From Shimia sp022448905 (GTDB lineage Bacteria > Pseudomonadota > Alphaproteobacteria > Rhodobacterales > Rhodobacteraceae), in the NCBI RefSeq assembly GCF_047126315.1, contig NZ_CP138953.1, positions 744,001 through 808,000 of the forward strand: a DNA stretch of 64,000 nucleotides, in the 5' to 3' direction. This document shows positions 8,768 through 17,544 of this stretch, in pieces. The position numbers and the translations under genes were made by a program. The notes under the pieces are model-generated. The model was not told the DNA's origin and did no database searches. It saw only the letters and a list, made by a program, of their open reading frames with translations. Every line of letters begins with the position of its first letter. Within the stretch, counting starts at the first letter, position 1.

Positions 8768-9792
8768 CGCAGGATCAACAACGTACGGCCCTGGTGACGG
8801 GCACCGCCGGGTTCATTGGCTTTCACACCGCAGAGCGGTTGTTGCAGGAAGGTTGGAAGGTTGTCGGGTTGGACGCGATGACCGATTATTACGATGTAAC
8901 CCTGAAAGAGCAGCGTCATGCGATCCTGAAGCAGAGCGCGCAGTTCACCGCTGTGGAAGATCGGCTGGAAGGCGACGGTGTCTTAATGGGGTTGTTTGCC
9001 GCGCACAAGCCGGATGTGGTGATCCATCTCGCGGCGCAGGCCGGGGTGCGCTATTCGATTGATGCGCCGCGTTCTTATGTGGAGGCCAACCTCGTGGGCA
9101 CGTTTGAGCTGCTGGAAGCCGCGCGTGCCCATCCGCCGCAGCACATGTTGCTGGCGTCTACCAGTTCGGCCTATGGCGCCAATACCGAGATGCCTTATGC
9201 GGAGACCCATAAGGCCGACAGCCAGATGTCGTTTTATGCGGCGACCAAAAAGGCCAACGAGGTCATGGCGCATTCCTATGCGCATCTCTACCACCTGCCG
9301 ACGACGATGTTCCGGTTTTTCACGGTCTATGGCCCGTGGGGACGGCCGGACATGGCGCTGTTCAAATTCACCAAGGCGATTTTGGAAGGCAGCGCGATCG
9401 ACATATATAACCACGGCGATATGAGCCGGGATTTTACCTATATCGATGATCTGGTGACTGGCATTGTGAACCTGATTGAGGCTGCGCCAGAGGCTGCGGA
9501 GGGCCGCGAGGGCGCGCGCGATGGCGACAGCCTGAGCCCGGTGGCGCCGTGGCGGGTGGTGAACATTGGCAATGGGCAGCCGGTGCAGCTGATGAAGTTT
9601 GTTGAGGCCATTGAAACGGCGCTGGACCAGGAGGCTAAGAAGAACTTCATGGACATGCAGCCGGGCGATGTGCCTGCGACCTGGGCGGATGCGCGGCTGT
9701 TGGAGCAGTTGACCGGCACCATCCCGCAAACGCCCGTGGAGGAGGGTGTTGCGAAGTTTGTGGCGTGGTATCGCGAGTATTACGGCGTTTAA
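8764..9792 (+). CDS. NAD-dependent sugar epimerase, likely UDP-glucuronate 4-epimerase
   Basis: Extended short-chain dehydrogenase of 342 residues. It has the NAD-binding TGTAGFIGFH near the start and the catalytic YxxxK in FYAATKK (about residues 157-163). The text GVRYSIDAPRSYVEANLVGT and RFFTVYGPWGRPDMAL is typical of the group that converts UDP-glucuronate to UDP-galacturonate, which would supply an acidic sugar to the glycan. The substrate call rests on sequence resemblance only. It is the last gene of the cysQ-kdsB-GT2 run and converges on the dehydratase gene, 6 bp away. Confidence 0.8.
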   Translation: MTQDQQRTALVTGTAGFIGFHTAERLLQEGWKVVGLDAMTDYYDVTLKEQRHAILKQSAQFTAVEDRLEGDGVLMGLFAAHKPDVVIHLAAQAGVRYSIDAPRSYVEANLVGTFELLEAARAHPPQHMLLASTSSAYGANTEMPYAETHKADSQMSFYAATKKANEVMAHSYAHLYHLPTTMFRFFTVYGPWGRPDMALFKFTKAILEGSAIDIYNHGDMSRDFTYIDDLVTGIVNLIEAAPEAAEGREGARDGDSLSPVAPWRVVNIGNGQPVQLMKFVEAIETALDQEAKKNFMDMQPGDVPATWADARLLEQLTGTIPQTPVEEGVAKFVAWYREYYGV

Positions 9793-9798
9793 TAGCGC

Positions 9799-11694
9799 TT
9801 AGGATTCGCCCACAGCGGAGAGCGCCGGAGTCTTGGGTGGGGTGAGTGCGGCAACTTCGGTGTCCTCGTTTTCCACGTAGCGCCGCAGGGTTGCGGTCAG
9901 CAGGTTGAGGTCGCGGGCTTCGATGGCGCGCCGGAGTTCTTGCAGCGCGCTGGCGATTTGCAGCTCCGAGAGCATTTTTTCCTGCGCGCGCATGATTTTG
10001 GGATGCGGCGTGGTGAGCATGTCGCTGCCGATCAGCAGCTCCTCATGCATTTTTTCGCCCTCTTGCAGGCCGGTGAAAGTGATCGCGATGTCCCCAGCCG
10101 GATTAGTTTCGTCCCGGACGGAGTGTCCTGCTGCTTCGATCATTTTACGGGCCATATCGTGGATTGAGACAGGCTCGCCCATGTCCAGAACAAACACATC
10201 GCCGCCACGGGAAAAGCTGCCCGCCAGCAGCACCAGACGTACCGCTTCATCAATGGTCATGAAGTAGCGCGTGACCTCTGGATGGGTCACAGTCACAGGG
10301 CCAAGGTCGCGGATTTGTTTCTGGAACAACGGGATGACAGAGCCGGACGACCCCAGCACATTACCAAAGCGTACCATGGAGAACTTGGTGTTTTCAGACC
10401 GTTTGGCGAGATCCTGAATGACAAGTTCTGCCATTCTCTTGGTGCAGCCCATCATGGAGGACGGGCGCACGGCTTTGTCTGTGGAGACAAGAATAAAGCG
10501 ATCCACGCGGGCCAGGCGTGCCTCCTCTGCAAGCACACGGGTGCCGATCACGTTGTTGCGCACGCCTTCAAACGCGTTGGTTTCCACAAGGTTTACGTGT
10601 TTGTAAGCCGCGGCGTGGAACACCACTTCGATCTGATGCTTCATCAGGGTTTCGCGCATCAGTTCCGGATGTTCGATGCTCCCCAGAACGGCGGTCATGC
10701 GCAAACCGGGGTTTTCCTGTTTCAGCTCGTTGGCGATTTTGTAGAGCGCGAACTCGCTGTGGTCGACCAGCACCAGTTCCTGAGGTCGGCAGCGGGCAAT
10801 CTGGCGGCAGAGTTCGCCGCCGATAGATCCGCCAGCGCCAGTCACAAGAATGCGGTGGTCGCGGTAGGTGCTTTCGGTTTGCGGCAGTTCGCTTTCAACG
10901 GCGTCACGGCCCAGTAGGGTATCGAGCTGGATCGGGGCGGCAGCGGTGGCTTCTTCGCCGCGCAAAACGATGTCGGCAAAGGAGGGTAAGGCCAGCACTT
11001 CGCAGCCCAGGGCGGACAGGCGTTTGCCAATTTGCAGCCGCACGGATTGGTTGGCAGACGGCATGGCCAGAACGACACGGTCGATGCGGTTGCGGCGGAC
11101 AATGGCGGCAATGCGCTTGGGGGAGTGGACCTTAAGCCCCAGGATGGTGAGCTTTTGCAGGTTTGGATTGTCGTCGATAAAGCCGAAGGGTTTGAACTCG
11201 TGATCGGTTTGCAGCGCGGCGGCCATTTGCTGGCCGGTCTGGCCCGCGCCATAGATCAGCACCTGTTTGCGGGGCATTTGGGTTGTGTAGATACGCTCGA
11301 CAATGCGCAACATCACAAAGCGGCTGCCAACCGAAAGGAAGGCAAACAGGGCACCAAACTCCAGCATGGTGCTGAGGGACAAGTGGGACGGGCCGATGGC
11401 TTCGGCGACCACATAGCCGGTGACGGACAGGGCCACGGCAACGATGAAAACTTTGGCCACTTCGTCAATGCCGAAGGTGTTGAGTTTCACACGGTTAAGG
11501 CCAAAACCGTGCAGAGCGACTGCGCCCACCGCCAGTACCGCAGGGAGGTACCAGGCCACGGTCATCCATTGGGTCGATTCGGCGGTGTTAGAGAAGGCCA
11601 CGCACAGCGCAAAAATGATCGCCGCGAGATCGACGCACAAAAGCACAATCGCTTTCTGCAAGTGCGTCAGGTTCGTTAGAAGTTTGAAAAGCAT
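9799..11694 (-). CDS. Membrane-bound nucleotide-sugar 4,6-dehydratase (CapD/WbpM/FlaA1 family)
   Basis: Protein of 631 residues. It has an N-terminal membrane domain of about four helices (residues 10-130), a first Rossmann-like domain (LIYGAGQTGQQM, about 147) and a C-terminal dehydratase domain with GAGGSIGGELCRQ (about 290) and a catalytic stretch STDKAVRPSSMMGCTKR near 400. Family members convert UDP-GlcNAc to a 4-keto-6-deoxy sugar, the first step to rare amino sugars such as QuiNAc or bacillosamine in surface glycans. The replacement of the usual YxxxK Tyr by Met in MGCTKR is normal for this family. It is transcribed away from the export lipoprotein gene across a 368-bp region. Confidence 0.9.
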   Translation of the reverse strand: MLFKLLTNLTHLQKAIVLLCVDLAAIIFALCVAFSNTAESTQWMTVAWYLPAVLAVGAVALHGFGLNRVKLNTFGIDEVAKVFIVAVALSVTGYVVAEAIGPSHLSLSTMLEFGALFAFLSVGSRFVMLRIVERIYTTQMPRKQVLIYGAGQTGQQMAAALQTDHEFKPFGFIDDNPNLQKLTILGLKVHSPKRIAAIVRRNRIDRVVLAMPSANQSVRLQIGKRLSALGCEVLALPSFADIVLRGEEATAAAPIQLDTLLGRDAVESELPQTESTYRDHRILVTGAGGSIGGELCRQIARCRPQELVLVDHSEFALYKIANELKQENPGLRMTAVLGSIEHPELMRETLMKHQIEVVFHAAAYKHVNLVETNAFEGVRNNVIGTRVLAEEARLARVDRFILVSTDKAVRPSSMMGCTKRMAELVIQDLAKRSENTKFSMVRFGNVLGSSGSVIPLFQKQIRDLGPVTVTHPEVTRYFMTIDEAVRLVLLAGSFSRGGDVFVLDMGEPVSIHDMARKMIEAAGHSVRDETNPAGDIAITFTGLQEGEKMHEELLIGSDMLTTPHPKIMRAQEKMLSELQIASALQELRRAIEARDLNLLTATLRRYVENEDTEVAALTPPKTPALSAVGES

Positions 11695-12062
11695 AATGTT
11701 TGCTCACAAATCGGGCTAAATTGGATCGTTTAAAAATACGTCTTGAGCTTTGCTGAGAAATGTAGGGAATTCTTCCCGAAAGAGTATTTGTCTTTGGTGG
11801 TAGTGGCATGCCGCCTTGAACGGGCACGGTTAACTTATATTACACGGTACTCAAAATTTGAATTGGTTTCTAAACCATTTGTTAACACCTGCCAACACTG
11901 CATGGGTGCTGCCCAAAAAATAGGCAAAGGTCTGCCTGTGCGGTGTGTCGCGGAGATGTTGGCAGAGTCCGGCGGGACACAGCAGGTGGAAAAGTTAAGA
12001 GTGAGCGCTTGTTTTTGGGCAGAGACCGGTTCTAAAAGATTAAAAAAATTATGAGGCGAATT
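11695..12062. other. Intergenic region between divergent polysaccharide genes
   Basis: This 368-bp, relatively AT-rich stretch separates the dehydratase gene (minus) from the export lipoprotein gene (plus) and must hold both promoters. I see no confident -35/-10 pair. An open frame at 11743-12054 has no recognisable features and is probably chance. A GGTGGTAG at about 11796 resembles the core of the ops/JUMPstart element but is not convincing. Confidence 0.4.
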
Positions 12063-13166
12063 ATGCGGCGAGTGGGTTTGAAGGCAGTTTTGGCGCTTGC
12101 CATGCTCTCCATTGCTGGGTGTTCGCTGCCGCGTGGCGGTCCAATCGCATCTGAACTTGTCGGTGAGTCTGCTGTGCCGCAAGACATTCAGGTCGCAGAA
12201 GTTACCCGACAAAATGTCTCCCAGATCGGAAAGTGGCCGGAGACCGGCTGGCACGGACATTACCATTGGTTTGCCCGCTCGCCGGGCCCCAAAAGCCGGA
12301 TTATCCAGACCGGCGATCAGGTCACGCTGACGGTTTGGGACAATCAGGAAAACTCACTGTTGCTTGGTCCGGCGGATCGGTCTGTGCCGCTGCGGCCGGT
12401 GGAGGTTACGGAAGCGGGTACGATCTTTGTACCTTATGTGAATGACATTATGGTGGCGGGGCTGACGCCGTATCAGGCGCGGGAGAAAATTCAGGGGCAG
12501 ATGACCCCGATTGCACCGTCCGCTCAGGTTCAGATCGATGTGATTCCCGGGCCATCTAACTCGGTGGATGTGGTCACAGGGGTAGCCTCTCCCAGCCGGT
12601 TGCCGCTGTCGGATCGTAATGTCTCTATTCTTTCGGTGATTGCACAATCTGGTGGGGTGAGTGAGAGCATTACCAACCCGCTGGTGCGGTTGCAGCGGCA
12701 GGGGAAGTCTTACGAAATTCCACTGGATAGCTTGCTGAAAGACCCGGCCAAGAACGTGATCATGCGCGGTGGCGATCAACTGATTGTCGAGGAAGAAGAG
12801 CGGTATTTTGTGGCGGTGGGCTCCACCACCAAAGAAGAGTTGGTCTATTTCCATCAGGAGCACATCACGGCGCTTGAGGCGGTGTCTTTGCTGGGCGGGC
12901 TAAACGATGCCCGCGCCAACCCACAGGGGCTGTTTGTGTTGCGTCAGTACCCGGAGTCCGCCGTTCGTCAGGATGGCACCGGCCCGGCGTCCCAACATGT
13001 GATTTTCCGGTTCGATTTGACCAAGGCGGATGAGTTGTTTGGTGCCAAGAACTTCCATGTGCAGCCAGCGGATATTGTGGTTGCCAGTGAGTCGGCAGTG
13101 AAACCGGCACAGGCGGTGATTGCGCTGGTCGGCTCGTTGTTTGCCATTTCGAACGTATTTAATTGA
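12063..13166 (+). CDS. Polysaccharide export outer-membrane lipoprotein (Wza/KpsD family)
   Basis: Outer-membrane export channel or secretin-like component for extracellular polysaccharide. It has about 367 residues with a lipoprotein signal (lipobox SIAGC). It then has the polysaccharide export domain (LTVWDNQENSLL ... GTIFVPYVNDIMVAGLTPYQAREKI) and two SLBB-like beta-grasp segments (SVIAQSGGVSES and EAVSLLGGLNDA). The ATG at 12063 is chosen because GAGG stands 6 nt before it; an in-frame ATG at 12051 has no such site. No Wzc or KpsE partner gene is in the window. Confidence 0.85.
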   Translation: MRRVGLKAVLALAMLSIAGCSLPRGGPIASELVGESAVPQDIQVAEVTRQNVSQIGKWPETGWHGHYHWFARSPGPKSRIIQTGDQVTLTVWDNQENSLLLGPADRSVPLRPVEVTEAGTIFVPYVNDIMVAGLTPYQAREKIQGQMTPIAPSAQVQIDVIPGPSNSVDVVTGVASPSRLPLSDRNVSILSVIAQSGGVSESITNPLVRLQRQGKSYEIPLDSLLKDPAKNVIMRGGDQLIVEEEERYFVAVGSTTKEELVYFHQEHITALEAVSLLGGLNDARANPQGLFVLRQYPESAVRQDGTGPASQHVIFRFDLTKADELFGAKNFHVQPADIVVASESAVKPAQAVIALVGSLFAISNVFN

Positions 13167-13364
13167 TGCGGTTATACAAAGCGCCCGTTAAAAGGGCGGT
13201 GTGGGAAAGACTCGGACGGCTTGCTTTGTTTGTGTAGAAATGGACGCAAAATCGTGTTATCGCCGAATGTAATTTAAAAAAGAATTTTCATCATTTAGTC
13301 GATAGTTTGTAGGTTGGTGTCCAGCTATGTGGCGCCACAGCACAGTGACCAGAGAGAGCGACCA

Positions 13365-14258
13365 ATGCAGCGTAAAGTTACCAAGGCCATTTTTCCTGTA
13401 GCGGGCATGGGGACCCGGTTTTTGCCGGCGACAAAATCAGTACCCAAGGAAATCATGACATTGGTGGATCGTCCGTTGATCCAATATGCGATTGATGAGG
13501 CGCGTGAGGCGGGAATCACGGAATTCATCTTTGTGACCTCGCGGGGCAAAGGCGCGCTCGAAGATTATTTCGACTGTGCACCCCAGCTGGAACAGACGCT
13601 GCGCGAAAAAGGAAAAACCGACCTGTTGGCAGCTGTGGAAGCGACCACTATGGAAAGCGGAGCAATTGCCTATATCCGCCAACACAAGGCGATGGGGCTT
13701 GGCCATGCGGTGGCCTGTGCCAGCCGTCTGGTGGCGGATGAGCCTTTTGCGGTGATCCTGCCGGATGATGTGATTGCCGGGGAGACCTCCTGTCTGAAGC
13801 AGATGGTCGACGCCTATCAGGAAACCGGTGGGTGCATGGTGGCCGCCATGGAAGTGCCTCCGTCCAAAGCCTCGTCTTACGGCGTGCTGGATGTGAAAGA
13901 AGACATGGGGTCGATGGTTTCTGTCAAAGGCATGGTGGAAAAACCTGCACCAGGGACCGAACCGTCCAATCTGGCGGTGATTGGCCGTTATATTCTGACG
14001 CCGGACATCTTCACCAACCTCAAAGGACAGGGTGAAGGCGCGGGCGGTGAGATCCAGCTGACCGACGCGATTGCCACCGAGATTGCCAAAGGTGAAAACG
14101 TGTTTGGCTATCGCTTCCAGGGCCAGCGGTACGATTGCGGCTCCAAAGCGGGCTTCTTGCAGGCCACTGTGGCCTTTGCGTTGGAACGCGATGATCTGCG
14201 TGATGAGCTGTCCCAGTATCTTGAAGAGCTGGTGGTGGCCCGCCGCGCCGCGGAATAA
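13365..14258 (+). CDS. galU: UTP-glucose-1-phosphate uridylyltransferase
   Basis: Makes UDP-glucose, the precursor of UDP-galactose (by GalE) and UDP-glucuronate. The 297-residue protein begins KAIFPVAGMGTRFLPATKS, the nucleotide-binding signature, followed by KEIMTLVDRPLIQYA, FAVILPDDVI (about residue 130) and GEIQLTDAI (about 228). The ATG at 13365 matches the usual family start; an earlier in-frame ATG would add 17 unrelated residues. It lies 23 bp before galE on the same strand, so the two are probably co-transcribed. Confidence 0.95.
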   Translation: MQRKVTKAIFPVAGMGTRFLPATKSVPKEIMTLVDRPLIQYAIDEAREAGITEFIFVTSRGKGALEDYFDCAPQLEQTLREKGKTDLLAAVEATTMESGAIAYIRQHKAMGLGHAVACASRLVADEPFAVILPDDVIAGETSCLKQMVDAYQETGGCMVAAMEVPPSKASSYGVLDVKEDMGSMVSVKGMVEKPAPGTEPSNLAVIGRYILTPDIFTNLKGQGEGAGGEIQLTDAIATEIAKGENVFGYRFQGQRYDCGSKAGFLQATVAFALERDDLRDELSQYLEELVVARRAAE

Positions 14259-14281
14259 GAGCCCCTGAAAGGACTACTAAA

Positions 14282-15265
14282 GTGAACCACGTAATCGTCA
14301 CAGGCGGCGCGGGCTACATTGGCTCGCACGCGTGCAAAGCTTTGGCACGTGCCGGCTTTGTACCTGTCACTTTCGATAATCTTGTCACCGGTTGGGAAGA
14401 TGCGGTCAAATTTGGCCCCTTTGAAAAGGGCGACCTGCTGGACCGCGCGCGGCTGGATGAGGTGTTTTCTGCATATGAGCCGGTCGCGGTCATGCATTTT
14501 GCAGCGCTGTCTCAGGTTGGCGAAAGCATGAAGGCGCCAGGGAAATACTGGCTTAACAACGTCCAGGGCTCTCTGAATCTGATTGAGGCGACGGTGGAAG
14601 CTGGGGTGCGCAATTTTGTGTTCTCTTCAACCTGTGCGACCTATGGCGACCATGACAATGTGACGCTTGATGAAAGTGTCGAGCAATTGCCGATCAATGC
14701 CTATGGGGCGTCAAAGCGGGCCATCGAAGATATGCTGCGTGATTTTGATGCGGCCTATGGGCTGCATTCGGTGATCTTCCGGTATTTCAATGTGGCAGGT
14801 GCCGACCCGGATGCGGAGGTGGGCGAATTCCACCAGCCGGAAACCCATCTGATCCCGCTGATGCTGGACGCGATTGATGGCAAACGGGATGCGCTGACCA
14901 TTTTTGGTACGGACTACGACACGCCCGATGGCACCTGTATTCGCGACTATGTGCATGTCTGCGATCTGGTGGATGCGCATGTTCTGGGGCTCAAGCGTCT
15001 TTTGGATGGGCATGGCAGCCGGGTGTTCAACCTAGGAACTGGCACCGGGTTTTCGGTGCGCGAGGTGATTGACCAATCCCGGGCAGTAACAAACCGGGCG
15101 GTGCCCTACAATGAGGGCCCACGCCGTGCTGGCGATTGCACCAAGCTGGTCTCCGGCTCGACACGGGCGGAGAAAGAGCTAGGGTGGGAGCCGAAACGCT
15201 CCAAGATGGACCTGATGATTGCCGATGCATGGAGATGGCATCAATACGGGCATTACGACAAGTAA
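14282..15265 (+). CDS. galE: UDP-glucose 4-epimerase
   Basis: Interconverts UDP-glucose and UDP-galactose with bound NAD. The 327-residue protein starts at a GTG and has GGAGYIGSHACKAL (NAD site), STCATYGDHD (catalytic Ser/Thr region), the YxxxK in YGASKRAIED (about residues 140-149) and RYFNVAGADPDAEVGE, all typical of GalE. It follows galU at 23 bp and its end is overlapped by the next glycosyltransferase frame. Together galU and galE feed the surrounding glycosyltransferases. Confidence 0.93.
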   Translation: MNHVIVTGGAGYIGSHACKALARAGFVPVTFDNLVTGWEDAVKFGPFEKGDLLDRARLDEVFSAYEPVAVMHFAALSQVGESMKAPGKYWLNNVQGSLNLIEATVEAGVRNFVFSSTCATYGDHDNVTLDESVEQLPINAYGASKRAIEDMLRDFDAAYGLHSVIFRYFNVAGADPDAEVGEFHQPETHLIPLMLDAIDGKRDALTIFGTDYDTPDGTCIRDYVHVCDLVDAHVLGLKRLLDGHGSRVFNLGTGTGFSVREVIDQSRAVTNRAVPYNEGPRRAGDCTKLVSGSTRAEKELGWEPKRSKMDLMIADAWRWHQYGHYDK

Positions 15266-16484
15266 TCCCCCCGCTCGACTTCTGGAAATGACACGGGTGC
15301 TGGCCCTTGCCGGGCGGCGCCCGTCTGGTGTGGATCGGGTGTGTCTCGCGTATCTGCGCGCAGTGTTGGCGGATGATGTGCCGTGCTTTGGCTTGGTGCG
15401 GACCGGGTTGGGCTATGTGCTGCTCGATCAGGTTGGGATGCAGGCCTGTCTGGAGGCGATTGAAGGGCAACGAAACTGGCCTTCGCCGGATTTTGTGTCT
15501 CGGTTGCGCCACCGCGCGGGTAGTCCGCGACGAGTGACTGACACGATTGCGCGGCAGGCGGCGATTGCGCGGGCGCGGCCTCGTGGTCTGGGGCGCATGT
15601 TACGGCGGTATTTGCCCACGCGGAGTGTGTATCTCAACGTCGATCAGACCACGTTCACAACCCGTGTGGCGCGGGCTGTGAAGCGTGTCAAAGGCGGTAA
15701 GATCACGGTGTTTTTGCATGACACTATTCCGTTGGATCATCCGCAGTACCAGACGCCGAAGTCGGTGGAAAAGCTGTCGGCCATTCTGAAACGCTGTGCC
15801 GGGTTCGCGGATTTGATCCTGACCAATTCACATATCTCAGCCAGTGACATCACCCGCCACATGTCGCCTCTGGGGGAGGTGCCACCCGTTGAGGTTGCGC
15901 ATCTTGGGGTGGAGGATGATTTTTTCGAAAGCGAGAACAATGTCGTGAGCGTTAGCGTGGCTGCGCCCTATTTTCTGTGTTTGGGCACCATTGAGCCGCG
16001 CAAGAATATCGGGTTCCTGTTGGACCTGTGGGAAGGAATGGCAGAGCGGTTTCCAGCGAGCGAGATGCCACATTTGGTGATCGCGGGACGCCGTGGGTGG
16101 GAGAGCGTCGACGTATTGGCGCGGCTCGAATCATCGCCTCTAAGGGGTCAGTTTCTGTTGGAATTTAATGATTTAGAGGATTTGGAACTGAAGTCCTTGA
16201 TGGCGGGTGCGGCTGGCTTGCTGTTCCCGAGCCATGCGGAAGGATTTGGCTTGCCCCCCGTTGAAGCCGCGGCGATGGGGGTGCCGGTGGTGGCCAATAC
16301 CTTGCCGGTTTTGCGGGAAATTCTCGGGGATTATCCCATTTACGCAAGCGTTTCAGATGTTTATCTATGGGAAACAATCGTTCGGTCCCTGGTCACTGCA
16401 CAAGAGGCTGAATCAGAGACAAATTTGCGTTATTCCCCACCCACCTGGGAGGCGCATTTCAATACGGTCTTAAGGGTCACGTGA
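15225..16484 (+). CDS. GT-B glycosyltransferase (group 1 type)
   Basis: Protein of about 419 residues whose C-terminal half is a glycosyltransferase group 1 domain: FLCLGTIEPRKNIGFLLDLW (about 245-265), the donor-site SHAEGFGLPPVEAAAMGVPVVA (about 338-359) and LPVLREILGD. The N-terminal half contains ARLLEMTRVLALAGRRPSGVDRV, which resembles the usual beginning of this group, so the true start lies upstream of the ATG at 15288. I chose ATG 15225, which overlaps galE by 41 bp; no clear Shine-Dalgarno decides it. Specificity is unknown. Confidence 0.8.
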   Translation: MHGDGINTGITTSNPPARLLEMTRVLALAGRRPSGVDRVCLAYLRAVLADDVPCFGLVRTGLGYVLLDQVGMQACLEAIEGQRNWPSPDFVSRLRHRAGSPRRVTDTIARQAAIARARPRGLGRMLRRYLPTRSVYLNVDQTTFTTRVARAVKRVKGGKITVFLHDTIPLDHPQYQTPKSVEKLSAILKRCAGFADLILTNSHISASDITRHMSPLGEVPPVEVAHLGVEDDFFESENNVVSVSVAAPYFLCLGTIEPRKNIGFLLDLWEGMAERFPASEMPHLVIAGRRGWESVDVLARLESSPLRGQFLLEFNDLEDLELKSLMAGAAGLLFPSHAEGFGLPPVEAAAMGVPVVANTLPVLREILGDYPIYASVSDVYLWETIVRSLVTAQEAESETNLRYSPPTWEAHFNTVLRVT

Positions 16485-16533
16485 TACACCCTGTAGCTGG
16501 ACCTTCAAAGATTGGGAAAGGTTGAGGACAGGG

Positions 16534-17544
16534 GTGAGTGCGCTGCAATCATATCGGCTTCGGATCAGACGCCGGCATCGTCTTGTGCGCGCGATCCGGA
16601 AGCGGCGTGAGCTGCGCAGCATGTCGGACCGCACGGCGCAGATCAAATCGTCGGACCTTCTTGCGTTTTCAACCTTGCGCAACGAGCATACCCGTCTGCC
16701 GTATTTTCTCGACTACTACCGCAATAAGGGCATCAATCACTTCCTGATGGTGGACAACGACAGCGACGACGGTTCGCTGGAGTATCTGATGGAGCAGCCG
16801 GATGTGTCGGTCTGGCACACCCGCAAGAGCTACAAGAAGTCCAAGTTTGGGGTGGATTGGCTCAACTGGTTGCAGTTTAGCTATGGCCACAATCACTGGT
16901 GTCTGGTGGTCGATCCCGACGAGTTCTTTATCTATCCATTCTGCGACACGCGCCCGATCCGGGCGTTGACCGATTGGCTGGATGCCAGCTCGATCAAGTC
17001 GTTTAGTGCAATGCTGTTGGATATGTATCCGCGCGGGCCGATCACCGAGCAGCCGTATCAAGCGGGGCAGGACCCGATGGAAATTGCCTGCTGGTTTGAT
17101 GCGGGCAATTACACGATGACCAAGAACCCGCAGTATGGAAATTTGTGGATTCAGGGTGGGCCACGGTCTCGGGTGTTTTTCCCAAATGAGCCGGAACTGG
17201 CCCCGGCGCTGAACAAAATCCCGTTGGTGAAATGGAACCGGCGCTATTGCTATGCCAGTTCGACCCATATGCTACTGCCGCGTGGTTTGAACCAGGTGTA
17301 TGACGAGTGGGGCGGGGAGAAGGCCTCTGGCCTGCTGCTGCACGCGAAGTTTCTGGATACATTCACCGCCAAGGCGGAAGAGGAGCTGGTGCGCAATCAG
17401 CATTACTCCGCAAGTGTGGAATACAAGGCTTATGCCGAGCGGCTGCGGGACGCGCCGGAGCTGTGGTGCAAGTGGAGCGAGAAATACATCAACTGGCGCC
17501 AGCTTGAGATTCTGGGCCTCATGTCCAAGGGGAACTGGGCATGA
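16534..17544 (+). CDS. Glycosyltransferase family 2-like protein (Glyco_tranf_2_4 type)
   Basis: Protein of about 336 residues. After a basic N-terminus it contains FSTLRNEHTRLPYFLDYYRNKGINHFLMVDNDSDDGS and LVVDPDEFFIYPF (about residues 127-139, the DxD site). These are characteristic of the group of short GT-A enzymes often found in bacterial surface glycan loci. The GTG start at 16534 has GAGG about 6 nt upstream; the frame also allows a TTG at 16522. The stop overlaps the next gene (ATGA), so the two are co-translated. Sugar specificity is unknown. Confidence 0.78.
   Translation: MSALQSYRLRIRRRHRLVRAIRKRRELRSMSDRTAQIKSSDLLAFSTLRNEHTRLPYFLDYYRNKGINHFLMVDNDSDDGSLEYLMEQPDVSVWHTRKSYKKSKFGVDWLNWLQFSYGHNHWCLVVDPDEFFIYPFCDTRPIRALTDWLDASSIKSFSAMLLDMYPRGPITEQPYQAGQDPMEIACWFDAGNYTMTKNPQYGNLWIQGGPRSRVFFPNEPELAPALNKIPLVKWNRRYCYASSTHMLLPRGLNQVYDEWGGEKASGLLLHAKFLDTFTAKAEEELVRNQHYSASVEYKAYAERLRDAPELWCKWSEKYINWRQLEILGLMSKGNWA

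Noticed and set aside
11793..11810. GGTGGTAG as an ops/JUMPstart element for the polysaccharide gene
   Set aside because: It differs from the core GGCGGTAG, the longer JUMPstart consensus is absent, and the distance to the gene is about 260 bp.
11743..12054. 103-residue open frame before the export lipoprotein gene
   Set aside because: No recognisable domain, no Shine-Dalgarno, AT-rich intergenic composition; its overlap with the next ATG is probably chance.
13182..13198. Terminator after the export lipoprotein gene
   Set aside because: CGCCC/GGGCG is only a 5-bp stem without a T-tract.
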